A DNA stretch of 64,000 nt from Lewinella sp. JB7 (GTDB taxonomy: Bacteria; Bacteroidota; Bacteroidia; Chitinophagales; Saprospiraceae). Both the position numbers and the translations under genes were made by a program. The stretch is taken from NCBI RefSeq assembly GCF_024297185.1, contig NZ_JANCTD010000002.1:434001-498000 (forward strand). Reading direction: 5' to 3'. Shown here in pieces: positions 27,501-38,562 of this stretch. Positions within the stretch are counted from its first letter, which is position 1. Each line of letters starts with the position of its first letter. A model generated the notes under the pieces. That model saw nothing but the letters and a program-made list of their open reading frames with translations. It was not told where the DNA came from and did not search any database.

Positions 27501-29747
27501 ATGCGCCACCTGTATTGTTTGCTCTTTGCCCTTTTCGCCTGCTCCTGCGTCCGCGCCCAATCGCCTACCTTTTCCTTTCTCACCGCAGAACAGAATGAGT
27601 TCGTCGCCGCGGAATTGCGCCGCCTCACCCTCAAACAGAAGGCCGGTCAAATGACCCAGGTGGCCGTGGACCTGGTCTTCGAAGGCCAGACCTACGTGCT
27701 CACCGTGCCACCCGTTTTCAGCGATGAAAGGCTGAACCACGTCATCGGGGAACGGGAGATCGGTTCCATCCTTAACGTTCCGAGCCGCTCGATCCCCACC
27801 CCCGCCGAGTACCGGGAGTACATCGGCAAGATCCAGGAGAAGGCCATGCAGACCACCGGTGTCCCCGTACTGTACGGCCAGGACGCCATCCACGGCGCCA
27901 ATTACGTACGCGGCAGCACGCTGTACGCCCAACCCCTCGGCGTAGCGGCCAGTTTCAACACCGAGCTTGCCACCGAGCTGGCCAGCCTGACCGCCTACGA
28001 ACTCAAGGCCGCCAGCATTCCCTGGAACTTCAGTCCGGCGATGGACGCTGGTCGCCACCCGGCCTGGCCACGCACCTGGGAATGCTTCGGGGAGGATACT
28101 TACGTCAACCAGCAGTTCGGATTAGCGGCCCTGCGGGGGTACCAGGGCGACGGCGTGAACGGGAAGAACAATGTCGTAGCCTGTCTGAAACACTTTACCG
28201 GTTACGGAGCTACGGCCAGCGGGCACGATCGTACGCCGGCCTACCTTCCCGAGCGGCAGTTGCGGGAGTACTACCTGCCGCAGTTTCAGGCGGCGATCGA
28301 CTCCGGCGCGCTGACCGTCATGATCAACTCCGGTGAGATCAACGGAATCCCCGTGCATACGAGCAAACGCCTGCTTACCGATATCCTGCGCGACGAAATG
28401 GGCTTCGAGGGGCTGCTGGTTTCCGACTGGCAGGACGTCCGCTACCTCTACGAGCGACACCACGTAGCCAACGATCTGAAGGAAGCGGTACGCATGGCCA
28501 TCGATGCCGGTATGGATATGAGCATGACGGCCGTCACGACCGACTTTCCCGATGTCGTCGTGGAGCTGGTACAGGAAGGCCAGCTGACGGAGGGCCGCAT
28601 CGATACGTCCGTGGCCCGGGTGCTCGCGGTAAAGGTGGCCCTCGGACTGTACGAACAACACCTCTGGGAGCCGGAGGAGTTTCCCGAATTCGGCGGACAG
28701 CGCTTCGCCCGCAAGGCTCAGCAGTCGGCCGAAGAAGCCATCGTGCTGCTGAAGAACGACGGTCTGCCCCTGCCCATCGATCCCGAGCAGCGGATACTCG
28801 TTGTCGGGCCTACGGCCGATAACATGCGCAGCCTCAACGGCGGCTGGACCTACAGCTGGCAGGGACAGGAGGCCGATCGCTACCTGCAGGACCATAACAC
28901 TATCCGGGAAGCGATCCAGAAACAGTTTCCCGGTCGCGTGACCTACGCCCCGGGGGCTACGATGGATTCCCTGCAGGACGTAGCCACCGCGCTGTCCCTG
29001 GCCCGGGAATCCGACATCATCGTCTTATGCCTCGGCGAATCGTCCTACACCGAAGACCCCGGCAACATTAACAGCCTCGTGCTGCCGAGCGTGCAGCGGA
29101 GACTGTTTGACGAGCTGCACGCCGTAGGTAAGCCCATCGTGCTGGTCATGGCCGCCGGGCGCCCCCGCCTGATGACGAGCATGGCCAATCGTTCCCGGGC
29201 CGTCCTGTTTGCTCCCTATCCGGGTCCCTACGGCGGCGACGCCATCGCCTCCGTGCTGGCCGGTCGGGTGAATCCGAGCGGCCGTCTCCCCCTCACCTAT
29301 CCGCGCCACCCCAACGCGCTGGTTAGCTACGACCACAAAGCCACCGAAGCGCGCAACGGAGGGTACAACCCCCTGTTCGAGTTTGGCTACGGACTGAGTT
29401 ACACCGATTTCGTGTATTCCGATCTGCGCCTGAGCAGTCGCGTTATGAATCCGCAGGACACGCTCGAAGTGTCGTTGCGCGTAACCAACGAGGGCCAACG
29501 GGCCGGCAAACACTCCATCCTGCTCTACACTTCGGATTTGGTGGCCAGCGTGACGCCCAGCGTACAGCGCTTGCGTAAATTCACGAAGGTGCACCTGGAG
29601 CCCGGAGAGAACGAGGTCATCACCTTCCGGCTCACGCCCGCCGATATCGCCTTCATCGGTCGCGACGACCGGCCCACCACCGAGCCGGGAACCTTCCGCA
29701 TCTCGATCGGGAACCTGACCGAGGAATTCGACTTCGAAGCGCGGTAG
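27501..29747 (+). CDS. bglX: beta-glucosidase, glycoside hydrolase family 3
   Basis: A 748-residue secreted enzyme. The signal peptide is MRHLYCLLFALFACSCVRAQ. The N-terminal barrel carries the predicted nucleophile Asp309 (LLVSDWQDV) and the substrate-binding KHFTGYGA motif near residue 228. The second GH3 domain and the C-terminal fibronectin-like domain (FEFGYGLSYTDF then VTNEGQRAGKHSILLY) are complete. It should hydrolyse beta-glucosides in the periplasm. A box TAACTTAT lies upstream (27465-27472) within a GCGTAACTTA block shared with the prolyl oligopeptidase gene. Confidence 0.93.
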   Translation: MRHLYCLLFALFACSCVRAQSPTFSFLTAEQNEFVAAELRRLTLKQKAGQMTQVAVDLVFEGQTYVLTVPPVFSDERLNHVIGEREIGSILNVPSRSIPTPAEYREYIGKIQEKAMQTTGVPVLYGQDAIHGANYVRGSTLYAQPLGVAASFNTELATELASLTAYELKAASIPWNFSPAMDAGRHPAWPRTWECFGEDTYVNQQFGLAALRGYQGDGVNGKNNVVACLKHFTGYGATASGHDRTPAYLPERQLREYYLPQFQAAIDSGALTVMINSGEINGIPVHTSKRLLTDILRDEMGFEGLLVSDWQDVRYLYERHHVANDLKEAVRMAIDAGMDMSMTAVTTDFPDVVVELVQEGQLTEGRIDTSVARVLAVKVALGLYEQHLWEPEEFPEFGGQRFARKAQQSAEEAIVLLKNDGLPLPIDPEQRILVVGPTADNMRSLNGGWTYSWQGQEADRYLQDHNTIREAIQKQFPGRVTYAPGATMDSLQDVATALSLARESDIIVLCLGESSYTEDPGNINSLVLPSVQRRLFDELHAVGKPIVLVMAAGRPRLMTSMANRSRAVLFAPYPGPYGGDAIASVLAGRVNPSGRLPLTYPRHPNALVSYDHKATEARNGGYNPLFEFGYGLSYTDFVYSDLRLSSRVMNPQDTLEVSLRVTNEGQRAGKHSILLYTSDLVASVTPSVQRLRKFTKVHLEPGENEVITFRLTPADIAFIGRDDRPTTEPGTFRISIGNLTEEFDFEAR

Positions 29748-29756
29748 TGTAGCTGC

Positions 29757-31322
29757 TTATTCCTTGGCCGCGCGTACCATCTCTTTCACGGCTTCGCGCA
29801 ACTTGACCGCGTCGTACACGATGCCATCCTTGATGGTATAGCGCACTCCCTCGGTTGTGGTCACCTCGTTATTCTCCGTGAGCCGGGTGGCTCCGGTGCC
29901 GTAGAGTACTTTGAGATCCGCTAGCGGATTTTCCGCCACCAGCACGATATCGGCAAGTTTGCCGGGTTCGATGGTGCCGATCTCGTCGTCCGCTCCGAGC
30001 GCTTCCGCACCGTTCAGCGTGGCGGAGCGAATCACCTCGAGGGGATGAAAACCGGCCTCCCGCAGGAGTTCGAGTTCCCGAATGAAGCCGAATCCGTAGA
30101 GTTGGTAGATGTAGCCGGAGTCGGATCCCGCCGTTACCCGGCCACCGCGGTTCTTGTACTCGTTCACGAAGGTCATCCAGAGCTGGTAGTTTCGTTTCCA
30201 GTCAACCTCCTGTTCCGTCCCCCACTTATGCCAGTAGCTTCCGTGACTAATGCGGCTGGGGGCGTAAAATTTCATCAGGCTGGGCAGGGTATACTCCTGG
30301 TGCCAGTCGGCGTTACGGGCCCGCATGACGTCCCGGTTGGCGTCGTAGATGTTGAAAGTGGGATTGAGGGTGAAATCCAGGGACAGCAGTTCGTTCATCA
30401 CGGCGTTCCAGTGGTCGCTGTAGGGTTCGGCGGCCTGTTCCCAGAGCTTGCCCGCCTCCCCGAAGCGGTGCTCCTCGTTCTGGTAGTTGTAGTCGACCGG
30501 ATAGTCCTGCACGCTGCGGTCGGCGAAGAGGGCCTCGGGCAGCCCGTACCAGTGTTCCATGGTGGTGAGGCCGGCGCGGGCGGAATGCAGGACGTTCCAG
30601 CGCCCGACGTTCAGCTGCGCGTGGTGGCAGGCGCTGCGCAAGCCGATTTCTTTATTGGTTTCCAGGGCGGCGCGCATCAGATCCGGGCGGGCGCCGAATA
30701 GTTTGATGCCGTCACTGCCCTTGTCCTTATTCTCGCGCACCCAGGCGACGACCTCCTCCGTAGTCGTGAAGGGTTCTTCCCGCCCCTGCCCGAAGCCGGT
30801 ATAGGCGAAGATGCGGGGGGCGGCAATTTCGTTGGCCGCCGAACGTCGCTTGTGCTCCAGTGTCCAGTCGAGACCGTTGAAACTACCGGGTTCGCGAATA
30901 GTAGTAATGCCGTGGCCGAGCCACAGCTTATACACGTAATCGGGTGTCGTACCCTGGGCCATCCCGCCGGTATGTCCGTGCATGTCGACGAATCCGGGCA
31001 GGGCGTACATACCGTGAGCGTCGAGTTCCCGTCCTCCGGCCTTAAGTTGGGGCCGTCCGGCGGGGTCGATGTCCACGCCGGGAAAGCCCACCGTGGCGGC
31101 CGAAACGATGCGATTGCCTTCGATCACGATGTCCACGGGACCGATGGGCGGGGCGCCGTTACCGTTAATGAGGGTGACTCCCCGGATGATGAGTTGCGAG
31201 TAGGGCCCGGCCCCAAAATCTTCCCCGCGGGCCTCGGCGTGTGCCATTTGGGCGGGAACGCGGGAGCCCGCCAGTACGAGGAGAAGCAATAGCAAGCGCG
31301 TAGACGCAGTTATGGTATTCAT
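29757..31322 (-). CDS. secreted amidohydrolase (imidazolonepropionase-like)
   Basis: A 521-residue protein with a signal peptide (LLLLLLVLAGSRVPAQ). It has the amidohydrolase metal site HGH (His115, His117 in DMHGHTGG), a GSDSGY motif (catalytic-Asp region) late in the chain, and EIGTIEPGKLADIVLVAENP as the typical C-terminal beta-sandwich strand. The substrate is unknown; secreted members include peptidases and lactamase-like enzymes. I set the start at the ATG at 31322 because the signal peptide begins there. The frame stays open far upstream (to 32684), but that extension is antisense to uppP and truB and is not real. Confidence 0.88.
   Translation of the reverse strand: MNTITASTRLLLLLLVLAGSRVPAQMAHAEARGEDFGAGPYSQLIIRGVTLINGNGAPPIGPVDIVIEGNRIVSAATVGFPGVDIDPAGRPQLKAGGRELDAHGMYALPGFVDMHGHTGGMAQGTTPDYVYKLWLGHGITTIREPGSFNGLDWTLEHKRRSAANEIAAPRIFAYTGFGQGREEPFTTTEEVVAWVRENKDKGSDGIKLFGARPDLMRAALETNKEIGLRSACHHAQLNVGRWNVLHSARAGLTTMEHWYGLPEALFADRSVQDYPVDYNYQNEEHRFGEAGKLWEQAAEPYSDHWNAVMNELLSLDFTLNPTFNIYDANRDVMRARNADWHQEYTLPSLMKFYAPSRISHGSYWHKWGTEQEVDWKRNYQLWMTFVNEYKNRGGRVTAGSDSGYIYQLYGFGFIRELELLREAGFHPLEVIRSATLNGAEALGADDEIGTIEPGKLADIVLVAENPLADLKVLYGTGATRLTENNEVTTTEGVRYTIKDGIVYDAVKLREAVKEMVRAAKE
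31251..31267 (-). repeat. interspersed 17-mer (copy in amidohydrolase signal peptide)
   Basis: On the plus strand it reads GGCGGGAACGCGGGAGC. An identical copy is at 52671-52687, and one-mismatch copies are at 37907-37923 and (opposite strand) 39567-39583. It encodes GSRVPA on the minus strand. It contains the over-represented core ACGCRGGAGC. Confidence 0.6.
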
Positions 31323-31326
31323 GTCG

Positions 31327-31334
31327 TGAAGGTA
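31327..31334 (-). promoter_or_regulatory. possible -7 box TACCTTCA
   Basis: Lies 4 bases upstream of the amidohydrolase ATG on the minus strand. It resembles TAnnTTTG with a C in place of the third T and A at the end. Confidence 0.3.
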
Positions 31335-31357
31335 ATGGGTGACCACGCTATTTCCCT

Positions 31358-31365
31358 TACCTTCG
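31358..31365 (+). promoter_or_regulatory. putative -7 box TACCTTCG
   Basis: On the plus strand, 26 bases upstream of the DUF3098 gene. The same octamer occurs upstream of smc (62992-62999) and the LysM gene (63932-63939), which suggests a local TAnnTTCG variant of the consensus. Confidence 0.4.
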
Positions 31366-31391
31366 CCCCGCGTAGTAAGAACGTCAACAAT

Positions 31392-31727
31392 ATGAGTAAG
31401 CGTAACAAGCAGAAGAACCGTCCCGGTACCGTGGCCGAGCCCACCGCCGAAGCGGTCCGGAACGTAGCCGCGCCCAGGGTCAAAGACCCGCGGCTCACGC
31501 CGGAGCGTGCCGGACGGCCCCTCGTATTTGGCGCGGAAACGTACAAGTGGCTTGCCGGAGGCTTCGTGCTCATCGTGGTCGGCTTCTTGCTTATGGTCGG
31601 CGGCCGCGACCCCGATCCTACGGTCTTTGACGCGGAGTCCATTTACAGTTTCCGCCGCATCACCCTGGCACCGATCATTATCCTGGCGGGACTGGGCGTG
31701 ACGACCTACGCGATCTTCAAAAAATAG
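31392..31727 (+). CDS. DUF3098 family small membrane protein
   Basis: A 111-residue protein. A basic, Arg/Lys-rich N-terminus (MSKRNKQKNRPG) precedes two membrane helices, one around LAGGFVLIVVGFLLMVGG and one around APIIILAGLGVTTYAIF. Between them is the family signature SIYSFRRITLAP. Function is unknown. DUF3098 genes in Bacteroidota stand beside uppP and often near cell-division genes, as here (3 bases before uppP). The ATG at 31392 is preferred to a longer frame, which would begin inside the divergent promoter region. Confidence 0.82.
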   Translation: MSKRNKQKNRPGTVAEPTAEAVRNVAAPRVKDPRLTPERAGRPLVFGAETYKWLAGGFVLIVVGFLLMVGGRDPDPTVFDAESIYSFRRITLAPIIILAGLGVTTYAIFKK

Positions 31728-31730
31728 CCC

Positions 31731-32525
31731 GTGAGCGACTTGTTGCGTGCGTTGATCCTGGGCATCGTCCAGGGCCTGACCGAGTTTCTTCCCGTTAGCA
31801 GTAGCGGTCATCTGGAATTGACCAAGTGGTTGTTCGACGACCATAGCCTGGCCTCCGAAAGCATGCTCATGACGGTGACGCTGCACGCCGCGACCGCCCT
31901 GGCTACCATCGTGGTTTTCCGTCGGGACGTCGGCGAAATTTTGCGGGATCTGTTCCGCTTCGAGTGGAACACGGGCACTAAGTTCTCCCTGCTTATTCTG
32001 GTGAGTATGGTGCCGGCCGCCTTCGTCGGATTGCTTTTTGACGAGCTCCTCACTACCCTCTTCGACCGGCAGATCGTCCTGGTGGCTTTCATGCTCGTCG
32101 TGACGGGTCTGCTGCTCTTTCTGGCCGACCGTGCCCGCCGCACCGAGAAGAGCGTGGACTGGATGGACGCGGCCCTGATCGGCGTTGCCCAGGCTATCGC
32201 TATCCTGCCCGGCATCAGTCGCTCGGGAGCGACGATTTCCACGAGCGTACTGCTGGGCATCGACCGGGAACGCTCGGCCCGCTTCTCCTTCCTGATGGTC
32301 GTGCCCCTCATCCTCGGCAAGATCGCCAAGGATATCATTGACGGGGCATTTACGGAGACCTCCTCCGCCCTGGAGCTCTCGGTAGGCTTTCTCGCCGCAT
32401 TTTTCACGGGCATGGCGGCCTGCGTCTGGATGATCAAATTGGTAAAAAAGGCGGAACTTAAGTACTTCGCTTACTACTGCTTTGCCGTGGCACTGATCGT
32501 GCTGGTGGTAAAGATGATTTTTTAA
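31731..32525 (+). CDS. uppP: undecaprenyl-diphosphate phosphatase
   Basis: A 264-residue BacA-type enzyme with about eight helices. It recycles the undecaprenyl carrier of peptidoglycan precursors. The signature LTEFLPVSSSGHLEL at about 16-30 (Glu18, Ser23-25, His27) and the second motif LPGISRSGATIS at about 160 are both present. The start is GTG. It lies 3 bases after the DUF3098 gene and 3 bases before truB. High-level expression of this family confers bacitracin resistance. Confidence 0.95.
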   Translation: MSDLLRALILGIVQGLTEFLPVSSSGHLELTKWLFDDHSLASESMLMTVTLHAATALATIVVFRRDVGEILRDLFRFEWNTGTKFSLLILVSMVPAAFVGLLFDELLTTLFDRQIVLVAFMLVVTGLLLFLADRARRTEKSVDWMDAALIGVAQAIAILPGISRSGATISTSVLLGIDRERSARFSFLMVVPLILGKIAKDIIDGAFTETSSALELSVGFLAAFFTGMAACVWMIKLVKKAELKYFAYYCFAVALIVLVVKMIF

Positions 32526-32528
32526 CTT

Positions 32529-33239
32529 ATGCTTACTCCTTCCACAACCCCGCCCTTTTCCTTCCGTGAGGGGGCCATGTTCCTGATCGACAAGCCGCAG
32601 GACTGGACCAGCTTCGATGTCGTGAATAAGCTTCGCTGGAAGATCCGCAAGCACCTGGGCGTAAAGAAGTTCAAGGTCGGCCACGCCGGCACCCTCGATC
32701 CCATGGCCACCGGTCTGCTGAACCTATGCGTCGGACAGTGGACCAAGGAGCTTAAACAACTGGAAGGCCTCGACAAGTCCTACACAGGAACCATTAAGCT
32801 AGGGGCCACCACCCCCTCCTACGACGCGGAAACCGAAGAGGATGGAAGCTTCCCAACCGATCATCTCACGCTGGAGGCGCTGCGGCGCGCGGCCGAGCGG
32901 TTTACCGGCGATATCGAGCAGATCCCGCCGATGTACTCGGCCGTGAAGGTCGACGGACAGCCCCTCTATAAACGCGCCCGGCGGGGGGAGCACATCGAGG
33001 TACAGGCGCGCCCGGTGACGGTCCACCGCTTCGCCCTGGATAACTTCACGGGCACGTCGGTCGACTTTGAGATTTCCTGCAGCAAGGGGACGTACATCCG
33101 TACGCTGGCCAACGATCTGGCCGAGGCGGCCGGCAGCGGCGGATACCTGACGGCCCTACGCCGCACCTCCGTGGGCCCCTACCACGTGCGGGACGCTTGG
33201 CAACTCGATGCCCTGCTGGAAACGATCGAAAAGCTGTAG
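32529..33239 (+). CDS. truB: tRNA pseudouridine(55) synthase
   Basis: A 236-residue enzyme that converts U55 of tRNA to pseudouridine. It has the catalytic Asp57 in GHAGTLDPMATGLL, KSYTGTIKLGATTPSYDAE downstream, and the closing CSKGTYIRTLANDLA and GGYLTALRRTSVGPY motifs. It lies in the short uppP operon and converges on glpK with an 11-base gap. An ATG at 32577 (MFLIDKPQ) would also give a plausible start. Confidence 0.95.
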   Translation: MLTPSTTPPFSFREGAMFLIDKPQDWTSFDVVNKLRWKIRKHLGVKKFKVGHAGTLDPMATGLLNLCVGQWTKELKQLEGLDKSYTGTIKLGATTPSYDAETEEDGSFPTDHLTLEALRRAAERFTGDIEQIPPMYSAVKVDGQPLYKRARRGEHIEVQARPVTVHRFALDNFTGTSVDFEISCSKGTYIRTLANDLAEAAGSGGYLTALRRTSVGPYHVRDAWQLDALLETIEKL

Positions 33240-33250
33240 CCACCCCCGGC

Positions 33251-34792
<1,542 letters not shown>

Positions 34793-36007
34793 CTATACGC
34801 GCACCGCTTCCGCGAGGGATTCGTAGGTTTCCAGCAGTTGCTCGGCGAGTATGCGCCGGTCGTAGTACCGGTAAAATGCCGCCTGGGCGTTTCGTCCGAT
34901 GGCCTCGAGTTTACGTCCCCGGCGCAGACACTCCTCGATCGTCTGCGCGAACTGGGCGGGGGTATCGGCGATGAAGAGTTCCCGCCGGTTGCGTGCCTTT
35001 ATGCCTTCGAGCCCCATCGTCGTCGTCACCACCACCCGGCCCAACGACATGGCTTCGAGGATCTTGGCGCGCATCCCCCCCCCGCTCAGCAGGGGTACGA
35101 TACTGATGGTATGCGCGGCCACGAAATCACAACTGTTGGGGACTTCTCCGTGAATGACCACGTTGGGCATGCGCAGTTGCCGGATACTGTGGGGCATGTT
35201 GCGGCCGGCGACGTGAAACTTCACCTCCGGGCAGCGGCGGTGAATTTCGGGCCACACGTCGTTGAGGAACCACTGCAGACCTTCGAGGTTGGGCATCCAG
35301 TCGAGTGAGCCGATGAAGTGGAGGTCCGGCGGTGCGGCGTAGCTATCGTAGGTCGGCGGTCCGCAGCGGGTTTCCAGTCCGATCGGTAATACGAGAGAGC
35401 GTCCCCTATAGCCCAGCCGCTCGAAGTGTTTCTTGTCGCGGCCCGTAATGGGCAGAAGCAGGTCGTACTGATTGAGCTGACTACGCTCGTAGTCCCGTAG
35501 CTGCTTGGTGAGGTGACGGAGATACCAGCGTTTGGGGGCGAACGAGATATTGTCGCAGCAGCGTTCCCAGATTTCGTGCTCGACGTTGTGGGACCGCATC
35601 ACCACCTGGGCCGAAGAGTAGCGGCGAATGGTACTCAGATAGGGTGCCAGATAGAGCGTCTCCAGTTGCACGATGTCGAAATCCACCTCCTGCAGCCACT
35701 CCGCCAGTACATCGTGGTAGTCCTGCTGGTGGAAGCGGCTGATGTGGTAAGAGGTCCCCCGCACGAGATTGGCGACCGCGTCGACCGGGCTTACCTGATT
35801 GTCGACTGCTACTGTCCGGACCTCGTAGTAGTGATCCATTTCCGGCGGTAGCTCCGGGCCTTCGTAGAAATGCTTGGAGGTGTTCATGGCCAGCAGACTG
35901 ACCTGACAACCGAGTTCGCTGAGACTTTTCGTCAATCCGTGAATGGCCAGACTTTCACCGTCCTTGAGGGGGAAGGGAAATTTTTTAGTCAGAACAAGTA
36001 GTTTCAT
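34793..36007 (-). CDS. glycosyltransferase (GT4-like)
   Basis: A 404-residue GT-B fold enzyme. The N-terminus KFPFPLKDGESLAIHGLTKS is the typical acceptor-side opening with a Gly-containing loop. The C-terminal donor domain has LHFIGSLDWMPNLEGLQWFL, VVIHGEVPN and SIVPLLSGGGMRAKILEAMS, where the Glu after the Lys-Ile-Leu motif contacts the sugar nucleotide. A short role in cell-surface sugar or O-antigen-like assembly is likely; donor and acceptor are unknown. No polysaccharide cluster surrounds it. Confidence 0.88.
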   Translation of the reverse strand: MKLLVLTKKFPFPLKDGESLAIHGLTKSLSELGCQVSLLAMNTSKHFYEGPELPPEMDHYYEVRTVAVDNQVSPVDAVANLVRGTSYHISRFHQQDYHDVLAEWLQEVDFDIVQLETLYLAPYLSTIRRYSSAQVVMRSHNVEHEIWERCCDNISFAPKRWYLRHLTKQLRDYERSQLNQYDLLLPITGRDKKHFERLGYRGRSLVLPIGLETRCGPPTYDSYAAPPDLHFIGSLDWMPNLEGLQWFLNDVWPEIHRRCPEVKFHVAGRNMPHSIRQLRMPNVVIHGEVPNSCDFVAAHTISIVPLLSGGGMRAKILEAMSLGRVVVTTTMGLEGIKARNRRELFIADTPAQFAQTIEECLRRGRKLEAIGRNAQAAFYRYYDRRILAEQLLETYESLAEAVRV

Positions 36008-36109
36008 CGGTAGCTGGCTCTAGGGTGTGGTACACTTCCAGGACGGGGTGGAAGGGGAAAACGTGGTATGACTACCGGCCGAATCCCGAAAAATGTCGGC
36101 CATATGCCC

Positions 36110-37960
36110 TTAGTCTTCCCAGCGGTTATTGTCCAGGTCATCCTCGTACATTCTACCCCGGGCGTTGATTTCGACGGATTGAATGGTCTGCTTGTCCATT
36201 TCCAGCGTGAAGGAGTAGTTCGGATTTGTCCATCCCCAGTCGGCCAGCACGGTCCAGTCGGCCGCGTAGTCGGGGCGGGGCTTCTCTCCCCGGAGGATTT
36301 GGGGGGCGATGTAATAGTATTTTTCCGATCCATCCTTCAGGGTCACCGTTACTTCCAGGGGCATGGGCATGCGACCGACACGTTTCAGATCGATCCGGGT
36401 AGTGCCGCTGCTGTCCACGTCTTCCACATCAGCTACGGCATAATCGGGGTAGTCGGTTCCGTTGACCCAGTACTCGCGGTACCAGTCTAGTTCGAGTCCG
36501 GAGCACTTTTCGGCAATGCGCACGAAGTCGTTGGGGTTAGGGTGCTTAAAGCGCCAGTCGTGGTAGTACCGTTGGAGGGTACAGGTGAAAGCATCCTCCC
36601 CGATGATGTAGCGGAGTTGCTCCAGGAATACCGAACCGTTTACGTAGCTAGCTACGCTGTAGGCGGAATTGGTAGCGAAATGGTCGGCGTGGACCGTAAG
36701 CGGTTCCTGCAGACCGGTCTGGCGGAAGCCGCGCAGACTAGCGAAGGTCCGCGCGTGGGGGTTGTCGGCAACCTCTCCCTCCAGCAGACCCTCGCGGCGC
36801 AGATGGTTCATGACCTCGCTGCTGGCCCAACTCGTAAAGCCCTCGTCCATCCAGGCGTAAAGCGCTTCATTGGTGCCCATCAGCATCTGGTACCAGGTAT
36901 GCATCAGTTCGTGAACGCTTACGCCGACGAGACTCGATAAATTACGCTGGCCGGTAATGAGGGTAGCCATGGGGTACTCCATACCGCCGTCCCCTCCCTG
37001 AATGAAGCTGTATTGCTCGTAGGGGTAGGCGCCGTAATGCTGATTGATGTAATCGAAGGCCGCGTCCATAATAGCGGGCAGCTTTTCCCAGTTCTCGGTA
37101 GTCTCGGCCCCCGGCTGGTAGAAGAAGTTCAGAGTAGTGCCGTTCGTGCGTTCCAGCGTGCGGTGGGTATAGTCCGGATCGGCCGCCCACACGAAGTCGT
37201 GCACGTTCGGGGCCAGAAAACGGTAACTAAGGATGTCCGGACGCGAAGCGGGCTCGGGAGCGTAGCCGTAACCGATGATTTCGGGATTCTGTAGGTAACC
37301 CGTGGCCGCTACCACGTAGTCACGCGGAATATTGATCGTCACGTCGAAGTCTCCCCAGATGCCGTAAAATTCGCGACCGATGTAGGGGTTGGCGTGCCAG
37401 CCCTGGTAGTCGTACTCGGCCATCTTCGGGTACCACTGGGCCATGCTGTAGTCGATGCCCTCGGCGTTGTCACGACCGCTGCGGCGGATTTGCAGAGGCA
37501 CCTGCGCGTCCCAGGTCATGCTGAAGACCGTACTGTCACCCGGAAGCAGGGGTTCGTCGAGGCGAACCTCCAGGATCGTACCGACCTCCTCGAACGCAAG
37601 GTCGCGGCCGTCTCGCTGTAGTGTATTTACGTGGATGTAGCCAATTTCCTCCGGCGTGAGCTTGCTGATTCGGTCGGCCACCCGATCATCGGCGTCGGGC
37701 AGGTTCAGGTTGCGGAGGTCCATCTGGCTTCCCGGCTGGAATGCATTGAAGTACAGATGGTAAAATACCTTGTCCAGGGTGTCCGGCGACTGATTGAAGT
37801 AAGTCAACTCCTGAGTACCGGCGTACTGGTGGTTGCGGACGTCAAAGTCAATTTCCATCCGGTAGGCCGCCCGCTGCTGCCAGCGATCGGGTTGGGCAAA
37901 AAGGAGGGCGGGAACGCAGGAGCAAGCAAGGAACAATAAGCGAAGGGCGGGAACGGGCAT
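36110..37960 (-). CDS. M1 family zinc metallopeptidase, exported
   Basis: A 616-residue protein with a signal peptide (LLFLACSCVPALLFAQ). The zinc site is VHELMHTW (His350, Glu351, His354) with Glu373 in WMDEGFTSWA as third ligand. The family's preceding exopeptidase motif appears as GGMEYPMATLIT. It should trim N-terminal residues from peptides in the periplasm, or act as a broader M1 relative. No gene follows on the same strand within about 100 bases. Its 5' side opens into the repeat-filled intergenic region. Confidence 0.9.
   Translation of the reverse strand: MPVPALRLLFLACSCVPALLFAQPDRWQQRAAYRMEIDFDVRNHQYAGTQELTYFNQSPDTLDKVFYHLYFNAFQPGSQMDLRNLNLPDADDRVADRISKLTPEEIGYIHVNTLQRDGRDLAFEEVGTILEVRLDEPLLPGDSTVFSMTWDAQVPLQIRRSGRDNAEGIDYSMAQWYPKMAEYDYQGWHANPYIGREFYGIWGDFDVTINIPRDYVVAATGYLQNPEIIGYGYAPEPASRPDILSYRFLAPNVHDFVWAADPDYTHRTLERTNGTTLNFFYQPGAETTENWEKLPAIMDAAFDYINQHYGAYPYEQYSFIQGGDGGMEYPMATLITGQRNLSSLVGVSVHELMHTWYQMLMGTNEALYAWMDEGFTSWASSEVMNHLRREGLLEGEVADNPHARTFASLRGFRQTGLQEPLTVHADHFATNSAYSVASYVNGSVFLEQLRYIIGEDAFTCTLQRYYHDWRFKHPNPNDFVRIAEKCSGLELDWYREYWVNGTDYPDYAVADVEDVDSSGTTRIDLKRVGRMPMPLEVTVTLKDGSEKYYYIAPQILRGEKPRPDYAADWTVLADWGWTNPNYSFTLEMDKQTIQSVEINARGRMYEDDLDNNRWED
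37907..37923 (-). repeat. interspersed 17-mer (copy in M1 peptidase signal peptide)
   Basis: Reads GGCGGGAACGCAGGAGC on the plus strand, one base different from the copies at 31251 and 52671. It encodes part of CSCVPAL. Confidence 0.55.
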
Positions 37961-38070
37961 TAAGACGGGGGGTTGGTTTCTGAGGCGGGGGGTTATCTAA
38001 GACATGCAAACGCGTAATCGCGGAAAAGTGCAGTCCGCCCCCCCGAATTTTGACGCAATGGTAACGTTTT

Positions 38071-38501
38071 GTAGCGACGGCTTCAGCCGTTATGCTGCTC
38101 TCGCGTCACCTCAATCTTAGAACTGCCTTACCGTGTAGCGACGGCTTCAGCCGTTATGCTGCTCCTGCGTTACGTCAATTTTGGTACTGCCCTACCGTGT
38201 AGCGACGGCTTCAGCCGTTATGCTGCTCCTGCGTTACGTCAATTTTGGTACTGCCCTACCGTGTAGCGACGGCTTCAGCCGTTGTGCTGCTCTTGTGTCA
38301 TATGAATTTATAGTACCGCCCCACCGTGTAGCGACGGCTTCAGCCGTAATGCTGCTCGTTAACCATGCAAAACTCGACACTTCCAGCTCCGCTGTATACC
38401 CAGACCCGACTGCCGTGAAGCGACGGCTCCGGCCGTCAGGGGGCTCGTACGTCATATTAATTTTAATACCGCCCTTACCGTATCACGACGGCCTCCGCCG
38501 T
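38071..38501 (+). repeat. tandem array of a 64-bp unit (left array)
   Basis: Seven units share the 20-base core GTAGCGACGGCTTCAGCCGT, at 38071, 38135, 38199, 38263, 38328, 38417 (degenerate) and 38481 (degenerate). Spacing is 64-65 bases except one 89-base step. Units 2 and 3 are identical over the full 64 bases, including the 44-base inter-core segment. The core contains the hairpin ACGGCT-TC-AGCCGT. Unit quality falls from left to right. Some reading frames across it translate to repeated VATASAVML-like peptides and are not genes. Confidence 0.93.
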
Positions 38502-38562
38502 CCCGCAGCTGAATCGTTTAATGTACAGCTTAACGGATAGGGCCGTCGCAATCGGTACAGCT

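Noticed and set aside
31323-32684. A 454-codon N-terminal extension of the amidohydrolase
   Set aside because: It is antisense to DUF3098, uppP and truB, and lacks family similarity; the signal peptide begins at 31322. High GC codon use keeps antisense frames open.
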